The notes beneath the pieces were generated by a model that was given only the letters and a program-made list of their open reading frames with translations, did no database searches and had not been told where the DNA came from. Made by a program: the position numbers and the translations under genes. Positions 51,152 through 62,240 of a stretch of DNA of 64,000 bases are shown one piece after another. The stretch's first letter is position 1; the number at the start of each line of letters is the position of its first letter. Source of the stretch: Eutreptiella sp. 'Long Island Sound 2002' (taxonomy: Eukaryota > Euglenozoa > Euglenophyceae > Eutreptiales > Eutreptiaceae); assembly GCA_964036045.1 (NCBI GenBank), contig OZ038382.1, positions 86,413,795 to 86,477,794 on the forward strand, in the 5' to 3' direction.

Positions 51152-54100
51152 ATGGACGCCGAGCAGTACTACCAGTCCGTCCAACGAGACCTCCCTGAGG
51201 ACCACGCGACCCTCCAGGGGTGGAAGCAGGAGAAAAGGAACGACAACGAGTGGGGCACAGAGGAAGACCTTCTCTGGGAAGACACCTGGAAAGGCACCGC
51301 GGACGCCTTCCAGGAGGCAGCAGCCGAAACCTACCCCCGCTCGCCCGGGGACACTAGACACGGCCTCCACGCCCTCCTAGCGTTCCACAGCTGGAAACAC
51401 CGCCACACCGTCACCCTCCACCCCCTCGACCACAATCGACACCGATGGACACCTGAAGACGACGCCACAGCCGCCATCACCGTACAGCAAAGCGCCGAGA
51501 ACCCGGAGGAATACCACATCACCTGGAACGATCCGGCACCCCACCCCCCCGCCTCCCCCACCCTCCCAGATGTCTTCGCCACCATCAGTGCAGAGCTCCA
51601 GGAGGCGAAAGCCCCACAGCAACTTGACGAAGAGATGCCCCAGGCACCATCACCATCAACCACACAAGACCAACCCCGCACAGAGCCCCTCACCCACCTC
51701 ATCACCACAATGGAGCTCCCCCCACAACACCGCACCACCCCAGACCGAAACGGGTTTCGAGACCTGCCGCGGGAATGGGCGGTCCACAACGGCACACTCC
51801 GATGGGACGAAATCACACCGGGCCTCCAGGCCATCCGCCTCCACTCGATCACAGAGCCCACCACCAACTGGGCACTACCGACGGACCGCCACCACCTCCT
51901 CCTCACCCTCCAAGGCGATGCCTCGATCACACCCACGGAAGGAGACCCCGTAACAGCAGCCCCCGCCCACGCCGTCCACATACCCCCGCAAGCATCGTCG
52001 GCACCTATGACGGTGCATCCAGGCCCCACCCCATGGCAAGCCATCGTCATCACCTACCCCGCCCCCAATGACCACACACACACCTGGCAGCAACGGTGGG
52101 AGGACATCCGGGGGGACCTCCTCCAAGAACACCTAGGGCTCACACGCACCCACCACACCCTACACCCGATACGAGGAGTAGGCCAAGCACCACACGGCAT
52201 ACACGCCCCGGGAGTATGGGCGTACGCCACACCCATAAACCCGCAAGCAGCGGAGGACATCAAGACCGCCCTATCCATCCAGCAAGCCCAGACTCAAACC
52301 CCGCACCGCAACATCCAACGAGGCTACACCATTTGGTTGGCATACCAAGACCATGACACCCTCACCCCCCAACCGGGGGCCCCCCCTCTAGACACCAACA
52401 CCACCGCCCTCCTCCAAGCCGCAACAGCGGCAGCCACACAGGTAGGGGCCCCGGAAACCTGGAGCCCACAATACCTGGTCGAAACCAAAGTGGCACCCCA
52501 CGCGAAGGGCCAAGACAAGCCCCCAACACCGAAGCCGCTCCACCCCCCACTCAAGCTAGACCCGACAGAACACACCCCCCAGGACAAATGGGCGACCCAC
52601 TACATCATCCCCCACACCACCACCCGCAAAAACGACGCCGCCAAGATCACCGTCACCCGCCACCTCACCCACACCACACAGGTGTATGAGCTGACGGCCC
52701 CCAACGTCCTCGTCACCCGTCACCGACACGACGAGCGATACACCATACAGGCGGAAGGGGCCGCCGCGACCACCCTGTACACATGGGCAACACGGGGGTA
52801 CCTCCCACACCCCACCCTCCACCACGCCCCCTCCTGGCCCACCCCCTTCCACACAGCGGACCGCCCCAACAAGAAGCCCAAACACACGGGTGTGCACACC
52901 CCCACCCAGGAGGCCCGGCACCGACACGATGCGAGGCGCAAGGCCCGCGCCCTCCACGACGACCACACCATCTCCCGCATCGGCGCCCCCCCCGCCAGGG
53001 TATCAGATACCACCCACAACCGCAGGATCACAGGCATCACCACGGACTGTCTGAACCCAGCGGCGTCGCGGGCAGACGCCGTGTGGATCAGCGAAGGGCG
53101 CTCCCACACACGGGCGGTGGCGCGCCTCCACAACATCCAACCCGACAAACTCCAGCGCGCCGTTGGACCCTTCGCCGTACACGTCACCCCGTACGGCATC
53201 GACCACCCCCGGTGTGAGCAGCATGACCCGCCCTGCTCCACCCCATGCACCTCACCCCTGCGCCAACCGCTGCCGGCCCCCACCATCACGGGCAACATGT
53301 ACCTGGGCACCGTACCGGGAGACCCGGGCATATACATCCTGCCCAACAGGTCCAGGGAACACGCCATCCCCCTCCACGGTGTAGAATCCCTCGCCCTGGG
53401 ACCACCCCCACCAAAACACCAACACCAGCACATCCCGGGGGACAAACGGACACAGGCGCCAGATCGGGGAAAAAAGGCCCACCAACGCGCCCTGGCCCAC
53501 ATCACCGTCCACCCCGCAGTCCAACTGCCAAAGGACTTCGGCACGGAGCGCCACATCGTCCTGGAGGGGCAAGCCCACCACATCATCACCGCCGCCCTGT
53601 ACACCCTCGCCGCCCACGAACGCCACTGGGACCCCACAGCCATCCCAGCAATGCCCCCACCACCCCAAGGCCCCAAAAATCCCGTCACCCCCTTCCACAT
53701 CGATCAACTCCTAAGCCGCAAGGCCCCCCCACACCTCCACCCCTCCAGGATACCACTAGCCATCACATCGTGGGACACCCTGGACACGCCCCCCCAACAA
53801 CCCACCATCCACATCCTCAAAGCGGACGCCCAATGGTGGGTCCTCCACTGGGCACACGGAGTCCTCATGGCGGCCAAGGCCTATACCCCGCAAATAGACG
53901 CGGAAGACCCCCCACGGGGCCAGCAGCGACTCCTCCAAGCCACCACCCTCACAGGCCGCGAAGGCGCCCCCTGGGAAGCCCTCCACACAGCACTCTACTG
54001 GGCTCAAGGCTCCCCCAACGGCCCGGACACACCGGAACCCACAGAGGCCTGGGTCATGCAGGCCAAGGCCATGAGGAACTACCACCTACACCACCTCTTC

Positions 54101-54940
54101 GACGACAGCCCCGCCGCACTGCCATGGCCAACAGATCCCCCGGAGACCGTGCGCAAGCTCGCCGACATCATACGCAGCCACGCGAAAGCGAAAATGCAAA
54201 CACCGGCAGAACCCCCACTGAGGGATCCAGACCAGCAAGCAACGCACCCCTTCTTCAAACCCCAGGCCCCCCCAGCCCCGCTACCTCCAGTCCCACCCAA
54301 GCGAACGAGACGACAAAGGGGCGCACCCGCCCCCAGCCAAGCCGGAAAAGCAGCGACCTCCCGACCCCCCGCATCCCACCCGACCCACCCGGCGAACCCA
54401 GACCAAGCATCCTCGTCATCCTCCCTCCCACCAATACCACCGCCCCACCCGGACCAAGCATCCTCGTCATCCTCCCTCCCACCACTACCACCGCCCCACC
54501 CGGACCAGGCATCCTCATCATCCTCCCTCCCGCCACCAGCACAGCCCCCGCCCAAAGCGTACCCAGGATTCGAAAAAGGTGCGAAGGTCCAACAGCCCTT
54601 CCGCAACGACCACACAGGCGACTGGATCTGGTGTGAGGGCACGATCCGGTATCGCCTCAAGGAACCGGGGGACAACGGGGGGCCACAGATCCGGGTGATC
54701 TGGCACCGCCAAAAGAAGCTAGACCAAGGCAGCAGCGCCCCGGACAGACCAGTCGGCTACACCCTGGAGCTCACCAGCACCCACCCCATCCGGCTCCGCA
54801 CCGAAGAGAACAAGGCCCACACAGGCACCAAATACACTGGGGAGCTCCCCCCGGAGTGGAGCCACGGCCTCCCCCCGCCGCGCCTACCCAAACGCCCACA
54901 AACCGGCAAAAAGTCCCCGAGCCCCTCTCCCCCTCCCTGA
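51152..54940 (+). CDS. LINE ORF1, 1262 aa, with a cupin-like segment
   Basis: ATG 51152 to TGA 54938. The frame is open a little upstream (KDIYATLASTLAP), so the start is not certain. N-terminus acidic and Gln/Glu-rich. Residues about 235-305 read like a cupin beta-barrel (HHLLLTLQGDASITPTEGDP, HAVHIPPQA, WQAIVITYP). A Cys cluster CEQHDPPCSTPC lies near residue 690. Residues about 1080-1130 are three 17-residue PDQASSSSSLPP repeats. The C-terminus has an SH3/Tudor-like segment (FEKGAKVQQPFRNDHTGDWI, IRVIWHRQ). At over three times usual ORF1 length, and with no RRM or CCHC knuckle seen, it is an unusual ORF1. Its job is presumably RNA binding for the element; the domain calls are inference. 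Confidence 0.75.
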   Translation: MDAEQYYQSVQRDLPEDHATLQGWKQEKRNDNEWGTEEDLLWEDTWKGTADAFQEAAAETYPRSPGDTRHGLHALLAFHSWKHRHTVTLHPLDHNRHRWTPEDDATAAITVQQSAENPEEYHITWNDPAPHPPASPTLPDVFATISAELQEAKAPQQLDEEMPQAPSPSTTQDQPRTEPLTHLITTMELPPQHRTTPDRNGFRDLPREWAVHNGTLRWDEITPGLQAIRLHSITEPTTNWALPTDRHHLLLTLQGDASITPTEGDPVTAAPAHAVHIPPQASSAPMTVHPGPTPWQAIVITYPAPNDHTHTWQQRWEDIRGDLLQEHLGLTRTHHTLHPIRGVGQAPHGIHAPGVWAYATPINPQAAEDIKTALSIQQAQTQTPHRNIQRGYTIWLAYQDHDTLTPQPGAPPLDTNTTALLQAATAAATQVGAPETWSPQYLVETKVAPHAKGQDKPPTPKPLHPPLKLDPTEHTPQDKWATHYIIPHTTTRKNDAAKITVTRHLTHTTQVYELTAPNVLVTRHRHDERYTIQAEGAAATTLYTWATRGYLPHPTLHHAPSWPTPFHTADRPNKKPKHTGVHTPTQEARHRHDARRKARALHDDHTISRIGAPPARVSDTTHNRRITGITTDCLNPAASRADAVWISEGRSHTRAVARLHNIQPDKLQRAVGPFAVHVTPYGIDHPRCEQHDPPCSTPCTSPLRQPLPAPTITGNMYLGTVPGDPGIYILPNRSREHAIPLHGVESLALGPPPPKHQHQHIPGDKRTQAPDRGKKAHQRALAHITVHPAVQLPKDFGTERHIVLEGQAHHIITAALYTLAAHERHWDPTAIPAMPPPPQGPKNPVTPFHIDQLLSRKAPPHLHPSRIPLAITSWDTLDTPPQQPTIHILKADAQWWVLHWAHGVLMAAKAYTPQIDAEDPPRGQQRLLQATTLTGREGAPWEALHTALYWAQGSPNGPDTPEPTEAWVMQAKAMRNYHLHHLFDDSPAALPWPTDPPETVRKLADIIRSHAKAKMQTPAEPPLRDPDQQATHPFFKPQAPPAPLPPVPPKRTRRQRGAPAPSQAGKAATSRPPASHPTHPANPDQASSSSSLPPIPPPHPDQASSSSSLPPLPPPHPDQASSSSSLPPPAQPPPKAYPGFEKGAKVQQPFRNDHTGDWIWCEGTIRYRLKEPGDNGGPQIRVIWHRQKKLDQGSSAPDRPVGYTLELTSTHPIRLRTEENKAHTGTKYTGELPPEWSHGLPPPRLPKRPQTGKKSPSPSPPP
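54390..54545 (+). repeat. 51-bp tandem repeat inside ORF1
   Basis: Three in-frame units each coding PDQASSSSSLPP plus a proline spacer; GACCAAGCATCCTCGTCATC or a close variant starts each unit. The length is a multiple of three and the frame is kept. Confidence 0.9.
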
Positions 54941-54989
54941 CGGGGCAAGGGCCGAGGGCACAAGCCTCCACAGCCCCGGCCCGCCCCCA

Positions 54990-57265
54990 CCGAGGCCACC
55001 GTCAACCTCCTCGACCTCAACCACCCGGCCGTCACATACTCCAAGGACGCCACAACCGCCCTCCAAGAGCTCCCGATGGCACAGGGGCCGGGGTGGGTTC
55101 CCCACCTCCTCACCTTCCAGGAACAAGGCCTACAGCGCGACGACCCCCCAGAAACCACCCCCATATATACCCCGGACCAGAAAGCGTACAAATGCTACTG
55201 GCACAAGGGGAGCCACAGAGCACAAAAAAAAGGGGACCCCCCTATACGCCCAAACCGGCATCCACGTCCACCTCGTCCACCACCTCAGCGTCCCAGGGAG
55301 GCTAGGTGTCTATGAGGTCGTCGGGGACGGATGGCAACTCAACGTCATCAACACCCACGTCCCCTTCGGCGAAGCCACGGAACCCTTCCTCCAAGCCCTG
55401 GCCGAGGCATACCGCCAGATGGCCATGCTCGCCCCCGCAGTCATCATCGGCGACATGAACGCCGCCCCCACCCCAGCGGACCGAGGGGGACAGGCCACAC
55501 CCCAGGACCAAGCAGTCCGCGACACCATCGAAATGCTGGGGCTCGTGGACCTGACAGCCATCCTCGAAGGCCAACCATCCCACTTCCCCCACCAAACGGA
55601 TGCCGCCCCATCCCGCATCGACGTATGCTATGGCGACCCCACCACCATCATCCGAGCGGAGGCCCGATATGGACCCCTCCCGCTGGGACGCACAGGCCAT
55701 AGCCCCCTGCACATCCGCCTCACCATCCCCAACCTTCCCCCCAGCCCCCCAGAGGATGCGGACCAAGGCCTACCACCCCCCCTGAAGATGCCCCCGCTGC
55801 ATGACAAGCATGCCTGGTCCCAATATCACAGGGCCATAGACCGCGCCTGGCGCATCCAACCAGACCCCACCGACCTACTCACAACCATGCGCACGGCCGC
55901 CGTCGCCTGCGGCTTCCAACAACACCCCCACACAGACGACGACCAACCACCCACGGCCCTGAGGGACATGCTCCATGACCTCTGGCATGCGAAACAACAA
56001 CTGGCGACCCTCCTCCACACCGACACCCCCCAAACCCGCCGCCAGATACACCACTGCAGGACACGGATAGCCCACATCAGGGCGGACCTGCAGCGGTGGC
56101 ACATCCACAGGCAACAGCGCATCGCCCAGGAACACGAACGGTATGCGCAAGATGAACTCCCCTACAGAGCCATCCGCCACCTCAACGACGCCATGACCGA
56201 CACCGGCCACCGCACCATCACCACGGTCCGGCAGGAGGACATCTCCCTCACCAACGACCCAGCCACAGTGCTCCAAGCCACCCAAGACAGCTTCCCCCGG
56301 CAAAACATCCCCACCCAAGACACACTGGACCCAGACACCTAGGCCAAAATCGACCGCCTCCCTCGGGTCTGCAACCACGCCCAGAGGAGGCACCTGGAAA
56401 AACGCCCCTTCACCATCCACGAAGTCCGGAAGGCCATCCACAATCTCGGGCAACACAAAACCCCAGGCTACGACGGCCTCCCTGCAGAGGCATACTACCA
56501 CCTCCCCGCCCACCTCCTCCGCGTCCTCGCCCACCGCCTCTGGGACATTGTCACGGGGCGGACCCCCCTGCCACCAGACTGGGCAAACGTTGTCCGCCTC
56601 CTCTACAAAAAAGGGGACTGGGCAAACGCGGACGTCTGGCGCCCCATAGTCTGTGCGGTCATGGAGGTCAAAATCGTCTGGACCATCCTCCTGCGCCGCA
56701 TTCGCCCCCACCTGGACCCCCACATACCAGCGAGCCTCTGGGGGGCCATCCCAGGCCGGTCCCCACAGGAGGCCGTCTTCCTCCAGGACACCATCGCGGA
56801 CATGGACCCGGTGGACCTCATCATTGCCTCCCTCGACGTCAAGGGAGCCTTCCCGAATACCCCCTAGCTCCTTCTAGAAGCGGTGTGGAAACGCCTAGGC
56901 CTCCCCTTCTACAACTTCACCTCCGACTACATCCGCACCCGCAAATACACGGTCCGCACAGGAGCAGGCCTCACCCCCTTCCTGGAACCAGGCAGCGGGG
57001 TCCCCCAAGGGGGAACAGAGGGCCCCTTCCTGTACCTTCTAGTGACGCTCCCCCTGGCCCTCGCAATCGAGCAGGATTACCCGGCCTACGCACCCTACCC
57101 CCTCCTCTCCCCCCTGGTCGGCTTCGCGGACGACACCAACCTCACCGTCGCACACACCCCACACGACCCCCATGCCCCGGACCCCGGGCCAACGGTCACC
57201 CAACAGGCCAATGACTTACTGGACGTGACCGTCTCCTACCTCTCCCACAACAACAATGTGCCACA
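54990..57265 (+). pseudogene. LINE ORF2: endonuclease and reverse transcriptase, broken
   Basis: The endonuclease N-terminus is in frame 2 (HLLTFQEQGLQRD near 55110), then shifts to frame 0 at the AAAAAAAGGGGACCCCCC run (about 55227-55244). It continues LNVINTHVPFGEA, VIIGDMNAAP, SRIDVCYGD and GRTGHSPL, which give the catalytic Asp/Asn/His of an apurinic-type endonuclease. After TAG 56340 the RT begins: TIHEVRKAIHNLGQHKTPGYDGL, split here by the usual spacing, then IIASLDVKGAFPNTP (motif A), TAG 56865, GVPQGGTEGPFLYLL (motif B) and GFADDTNL (motif C, both Asp present). The sequence ends shortly after. All three lesions leave the downstream frame intact, so this is recent decay or read-through. 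Confidence 0.8.
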
Positions 57266-57982
57266 GTCTGTTTCGACCGGTATTATTTCGTCGCGCGATC
57301 GCAGCAGAAGAATAATACAAAACTAAGAAAACGACGCACCGCCAGCAAAAATAAAGCGGAAAATCGTCTTTTCCGACCTCAGAAACCCCCCCAAAAATTT
57401 TACGCCGCTGTTTGGCGAGGTCGCAAAATTTAGGACACTCACAAAACAAAGACGAACAATAGAGTCGCGACGGCGAAGAAGCTGAGCGTTGCTTGCTCCA
57501 AAACACGTGTCCTAGGCGCTAGGGACTTGTGCGCGCTCCACCAACAAAGAAGAAGAAAAGAGGCGAACACCAAAAAAAAGCGAGCCACGACGACGAAGAC
57601 AAGAACAAAGCGAGCTCCGAACCACCTAGCAACGTGCGTGCCATAGGAGCTGGGCGACTTGTGCGCGTCAAAAAAAAAAACAAAAAGAGAGAAGGAAACG
57701 CGACAAAAGGAGAAACACCAAACCACAAACAAAAAAGACGCGACCACGAACCACGGGAAAACAAGGTATGACAACCAAGTATGTTACGGCCCCATGCGTC
57801 CTACATATCGTATCCACCGCTACACATGCGTCGATGAGAAAACCAAGTATGTTGCGAAGGAGGGCGCCCAAGGGACAACACCGCACGCAAAAAGGAACGA
57901 CGAACCGCCACGCACGTCAAAAGGCATGCCCGCAAACACAAACCACAACCATATATCCCCCATATTATTTATTCCTCCATAG
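57266..57982. other. Start of the intron-like repeat region
   Basis: Purine-rich on the plus strand with A-runs; no gene supported. Two GTATGTT blocks (57779 and 57847) and one AAG|GTATG (57766) precede the first CTCCATAG acceptor-like site at 57982. Confidence 0.35.
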
Positions 57983-58866
57983 GCTCCGACCACCGCGAGA
58001 TACACGACGAAAAAAAAAAAAATCAACAAAAGCGCAAAAGGTATGGGGCGGCCACGGACAAAGGGGAAACAATGAAAAGGCGAACAAGCGAAGCCCACCA
58101 ACCACGGGGAAACAATGGTATGGCGAGCAAGTATGTTAACAATGCGAGGGAGGGCGTCAAAGGGACGGACCACGCACACACGCACACACATGAACAAGAC
58201 CGCAAGGTGCGAGAAGACGGAGACACGAGCAAGGAGAAACAAGGTATGAAACCCCACACCGCCCCGCCCGCAAACACGCACACGCTCTCGCTATAGGGGA
58301 TGGCCACGTACCACAGGGAAACAATGGTATGGAGGTATGACGAACAAGTATGTTAAAAATGCGAGGGAAGGCGCCAAGGGGACGGACCGCACACGAAAAC
58401 ACAAACGTACGCAAAGCCGCAAGATGCAAGAAGACGGAGACAAGACAAAGGAAAAACATGGTATGCAACCCCACCCCCGCCCCACCCACAAACAAGCACA
58501 CGCTTTCTCTATAGGGAACGGCAACAAGAAGCGGCACAAGGTATGACAAGTATGTTACAAAAGAAAAAAAAACGAAAGCGCCTTTCACGCCCTCTCTATA
58601 GGGGAAACGCAACGCGGAGAGGTATGTTATCGACGACGCAACGAAAAAAAAAAAAAGGATGAGACACAAAACACAACACGCAAAAAAAAAAAAGAAAAAG
58701 GACCTGCGCACGCTCTTTCTCTACAGGGGAAGAAAACATGGTGGGACAAAAGGAAAGGTACGTGCTACGCATCACGCATGCCACGCATTTCTGCTACGCA
58801 TCTACAGGACCTCTTCTTCTCTGTTTTTTGAACCATGCCGACGACCGACGACAAGAACCAGCCAAG
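57983..58866 (+). other. Array of candidate micro-exons bounded by GTATG donors and CTATAG/CTACAG acceptors
   Basis: Candidate exons: 57983-58040, 58297-58326, 58515-58540, 58602-58621, 58727-58757 and 58808-58866. Each starts after YNYAG (CATAG, CTATAG, ATAG, CTACAG) and ends AAG, ATG or GAG before GTATG or GTACG. Intervening introns would be 188, 61, 105 and 50 nt for the last four. The last exon contains ATG 58835 (MPTTDDKNQP) and stops at donor 58867, so the earlier ones could be 5'-UTR exons. Parts are also a degenerate ~217-bp tandem repeat (GTATGTTAANAATGCGAGGG at 58131 and 58348), so repeat expansion of an intron/exon junction is the alternative. No expression data; unproven. Confidence 0.35.
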
Positions 58867-61075
58867 GTATGACACACCCCACCCCACAAACCACACACCG
58901 CAAGCACACACACGCGCACGCACGGCAGCCACACCGCGCACGACCCCCCCCCCCCACGCCACCCACACCAACAGGAAGGGCCACACAGCGCACACACACA
59001 CACCAGGACCAAGGAGAAGGGCACCCGGAAGACACACCCACCGCACCACCACACCACACCACCAAAAACACAGACACCACAAACACGCAACACACAACAC
59101 AACACGGCCACCGCGCACACCCACACACACCACAAACACACACAACAAAGGACACCCCCGACCGCGAAACACACCACCACAACCGGCGGGCCCGAGCCAG
59201 GAGTGGTGGGAGCCCCACACCACCACCGGCAGCGAAACCCAGCCAGGAGTGGCGGGGAGTAGCACACAGGAACCTCCGCCAGGAGTGGCGAGGGACCAAC
59301 CACACCACACACCAGCCACAAACCCACCACACACGCCACCGCCGCACGCCACACGCCACACACCACACACCACACACCACACACCACCGCCGACAGCGAA
59401 AACCAGCCAGGAGTGGCGGGGAACCGCGCCCGGGACCCTCCGCCAGGAGTGGCGAGGACCGCCCACCACCACCGGCAGCGAAACCCAGCCAGGAGTGGCG
59501 GGGAGTAGCACACAGAAACCTCCGCCGGGAGTGGCGAGGAACCAACCACACCACACACCAGCCGCAACCCCACCAGCACACCACCGCCGCACACCACACA
59601 CCACCACCGGCACCGAAACCCAGCCAGGAGTGGCGGGGAGTAGCACGCAGGAACCTCCGCCAGGAGTGGCGAGGGACCGACCACGCCACACACCGCCGCC
59701 AACGGACCCCAGCCAGGAGTGGCGGGGAACCGCGCCCGGGACCCTCAGCCAGGAGTGGCGAGGACCGCCCACCACCACCGGCAGCGAAACCCAGCCAGGA
59801 GTGGCGGGGAGTAGCACACAGGAACCTCCGCCAGGAGTGGCGAGGGACCAACCACACCACACACCAGCCACAACCCCACCACACACCACCGCCGCCAGCG
59901 GACCCCAGCCAGGAGTGGCGGGGAACCGGGCCCGGGGCCCTCAGCCAGGAGTGGCGAGGACCGCCCACCACCACCGGCAGCGAAACCCAGCCAGGAGTGG
60001 CGGGGGGTAGCACACAGGAACCTCCGCCAGGAGTGGCGAGGGACGAACCACACCACACACCAGCCACAACCCCACCAACACACCACCGCCGCTCACCACA
60101 CACCACACACCACACACCACACACCACGCACCACCGCCGCCAGCAGGCCCCAGCCAGGAGTGGCCCGGAACCGCACACCACCACAGGCAGCGAAACCCAG
60201 CCAGGAGTGGCGGGGAGTAGCACACAGGAACCTCCGCCAGGAGTGGCGAGGGACCAACCACACCACACACCAGCCACAACCCCACCACACACCACCGCCG
60301 CCCGGAGACCTCAGCCAGGAGTGGCGAGGACCGCCCACCACCACCGGCAGCGAAACCCAACCAGGAGTGGCGGGGAGTAGCACACAGGAACCTCCACCAG
60401 GAGTGGCGAGGGACCAACCACACCACACACCAGCCAAAACCCCACCAACACACCACCGCCGCTCACCACACACCACACACCACACACCACACACCACACG
60501 ACACTGCCGGCAGCGGAACCCCAGCCAGGAGTGGCGGGGAACCGCACACCACCACAGGCAGCGAAACCCAGCCAGGAGTGGCGGGCAGTAGCACACAGGA
60601 ACCTCCGCCAGGAGTGGCGAGGGACCAACCACACCACATACCAGCCACAACCCCACCACACACCACCGCCGCCCGGAGACCTCAGCCAGGATTGGCGAGG
60701 ACCGCCCACCACAACCAGCAGCGAAACCCAACCAGGAGTGGCGGGGAGTAGCACACAGGAACCTCCGCCAGGAGTGGCGAGGGGGCAACGACACCACACA
60801 CCAGCCACAACCCCACCAACACACCACCGCCGCTCACCACACAACACACACCACACACCACACACCACACGCCACTGCCGGCAACGGAACCCCAGCCAGG
60901 AGTGGCGGGGAACCGCACACCACCACAGGCAGCGAAACCCAGCCAAGAGTGGCGGGGAGTAGCACACAGGAACCTCCGCCAGGAGTGGCGAGGGACCAAC
61001 CACACCACACACCAGCCACAACCCCACCAACACACCACCGCCGCACACCACACACCACAAACCACGCACCACACA
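58867..61075 (+). repeat. Minisatellite built on GCCAGGAGTGGCG, with ~371-bp higher-order units
   Basis: About 30 copies of CCAGGAGTGGC (a few with one change) between 59198 and 60990. They alternate two contexts: CAGCCAGGAGTGGCGGGGAG and CGCCAGGAGTGGCGAGGGAC, separated by ACCACACACC runs. A higher-order period of about 371 bp is seen in the right half (GCAGCGAAACCCAGCC near 60187, 60558 and 60929). Long frames on both strands (RHSWLGF-type repeats on minus, QEWRG/PGVAG on plus) come from the repeat and are not genes. Confidence 0.9.
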
Positions 61076-62240
61076 CCAACACAGACACCACGCGCGCACG
61101 CACCGCGCCACAAACACACACACCGACGGCGAACCACGACCAGAGGGGGGGGCGACACGCACACAAGCAACACGGCCAGGGACAGCGAAACCCCCCCCCC
61201 CCCCACGACCACCACCCCACCCCGGAGAGACGGGACACCAACCACCGCAAACCGCACAGCGGAATGGGGGGCAGGACGAAAAGGGCCCACGGGAGAGGCA
61301 GGCGAGGGACCAAACCTCAGGGGTTTGGGGGCCCCCCCGGTGACCGTATCGGCCCCACCTGAGCACACGCAATAAGGTGGGATACGCCCGGGACCGTTGG
61401 TCAGCGGCCCGCGGTGGCACCGGCCTGGGGGGGTGACCAATGGGCCTGACCAAGAGCACTCCCCACGGCACGTACTGCGGTTCGGGCCCAGCGAGGGGCT
61501 GCGGGTAGGGCACACCGTCCATCGGGGCAGGCAAGAGACACGCCTATCCCGCAAGGACTCCCCAGCGACCCACAGTGTACCCGACCCCGGTGTGGGGAAC
61601 GGCTGGAGTACCTGGCTACGGAGCAGGTCCATTTGTACCGAGCGAGTACAAATGGACGGCCCGTACAACAGAGTTACACCCTGACGGGGAGTGCAAGCAT
61701 CGGCCCCCCCACGGGGAAACACCAGGGGAAGGGACCCGAGCCGGCGACAAGGACCCCCCCCCCACCCACCACAGCCGGAAATGCCCGGGCACGACACCAG
61801 AGAAACACCGCCCCAAGCGACACGGAAAAGAGACAGAAGGAGGAGGGCACGCAAAGGGGACGGCAGGGGGACACACCACCAACAGACCCCAGCCAGGGGG
61901 GGCGGGGAACCGCACAGCCGAGACAGGGGGGGGGGCACGACACACAGCCCCCACACCAAACAGGGCCGCCAAACCACGCCCAGAAAGGCGAGGACAGGCA
62001 CCCAAACGCACCACCAACACACCGCACACACGCCCGAGCGTGCACACAACACACACCCCCACAACCGCCACCGACACGAGCCCCACAAACGCACACCACA
62101 CACCAAAGCGCAGGCGCCGCCCGCACCACACACGCAACACACACAACCGCAAACAACAGGAACCCAGCAACCCCCCCCGCCAGGGGGGCTGCAAGGCCGC
62201 CAGAAACCGCTAGGACACAAAGGAGGACCCACCAAGCCCG
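61076..62240. other. GC-rich segment between repeat blocks
   Basis: Sequence from 61260 to 61700 is less repetitive and may be a unique or transposon-derived insert; the remainder is A/C-rich. No ORF with a domain. Contains the hairpin at 61627-61657. Confidence 0.35.
61627..61657. repeat. Perfect 12-bp inverted repeat with 7-base loop
   Basis: GTCCATTTGTAC, loop CGAGCGA, GTACAAATGGAC. Only copy in the window. Could be a hairpin RNA, a binding site or an element end. Confidence 0.8.

Larger units (their letters stand above)
51101..57265 (+). mobile_element. Truncated and broken LINE-type (non-LTR) retrotransposon
   Basis: A long ORF1 (51152-54940) is followed by an ORF2 with an apurinic-type endonuclease and a reverse transcriptase (about 55000-57265), the LINE layout. 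No LTRs. ORF2 has one frameshift and two TAG stops. Near 57,265, after the RT motif C region, homology ends and unrelated sequence starts, so the thumb, tail and 3' UTR are absent. I found no flanking duplication. Confidence 0.8.
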
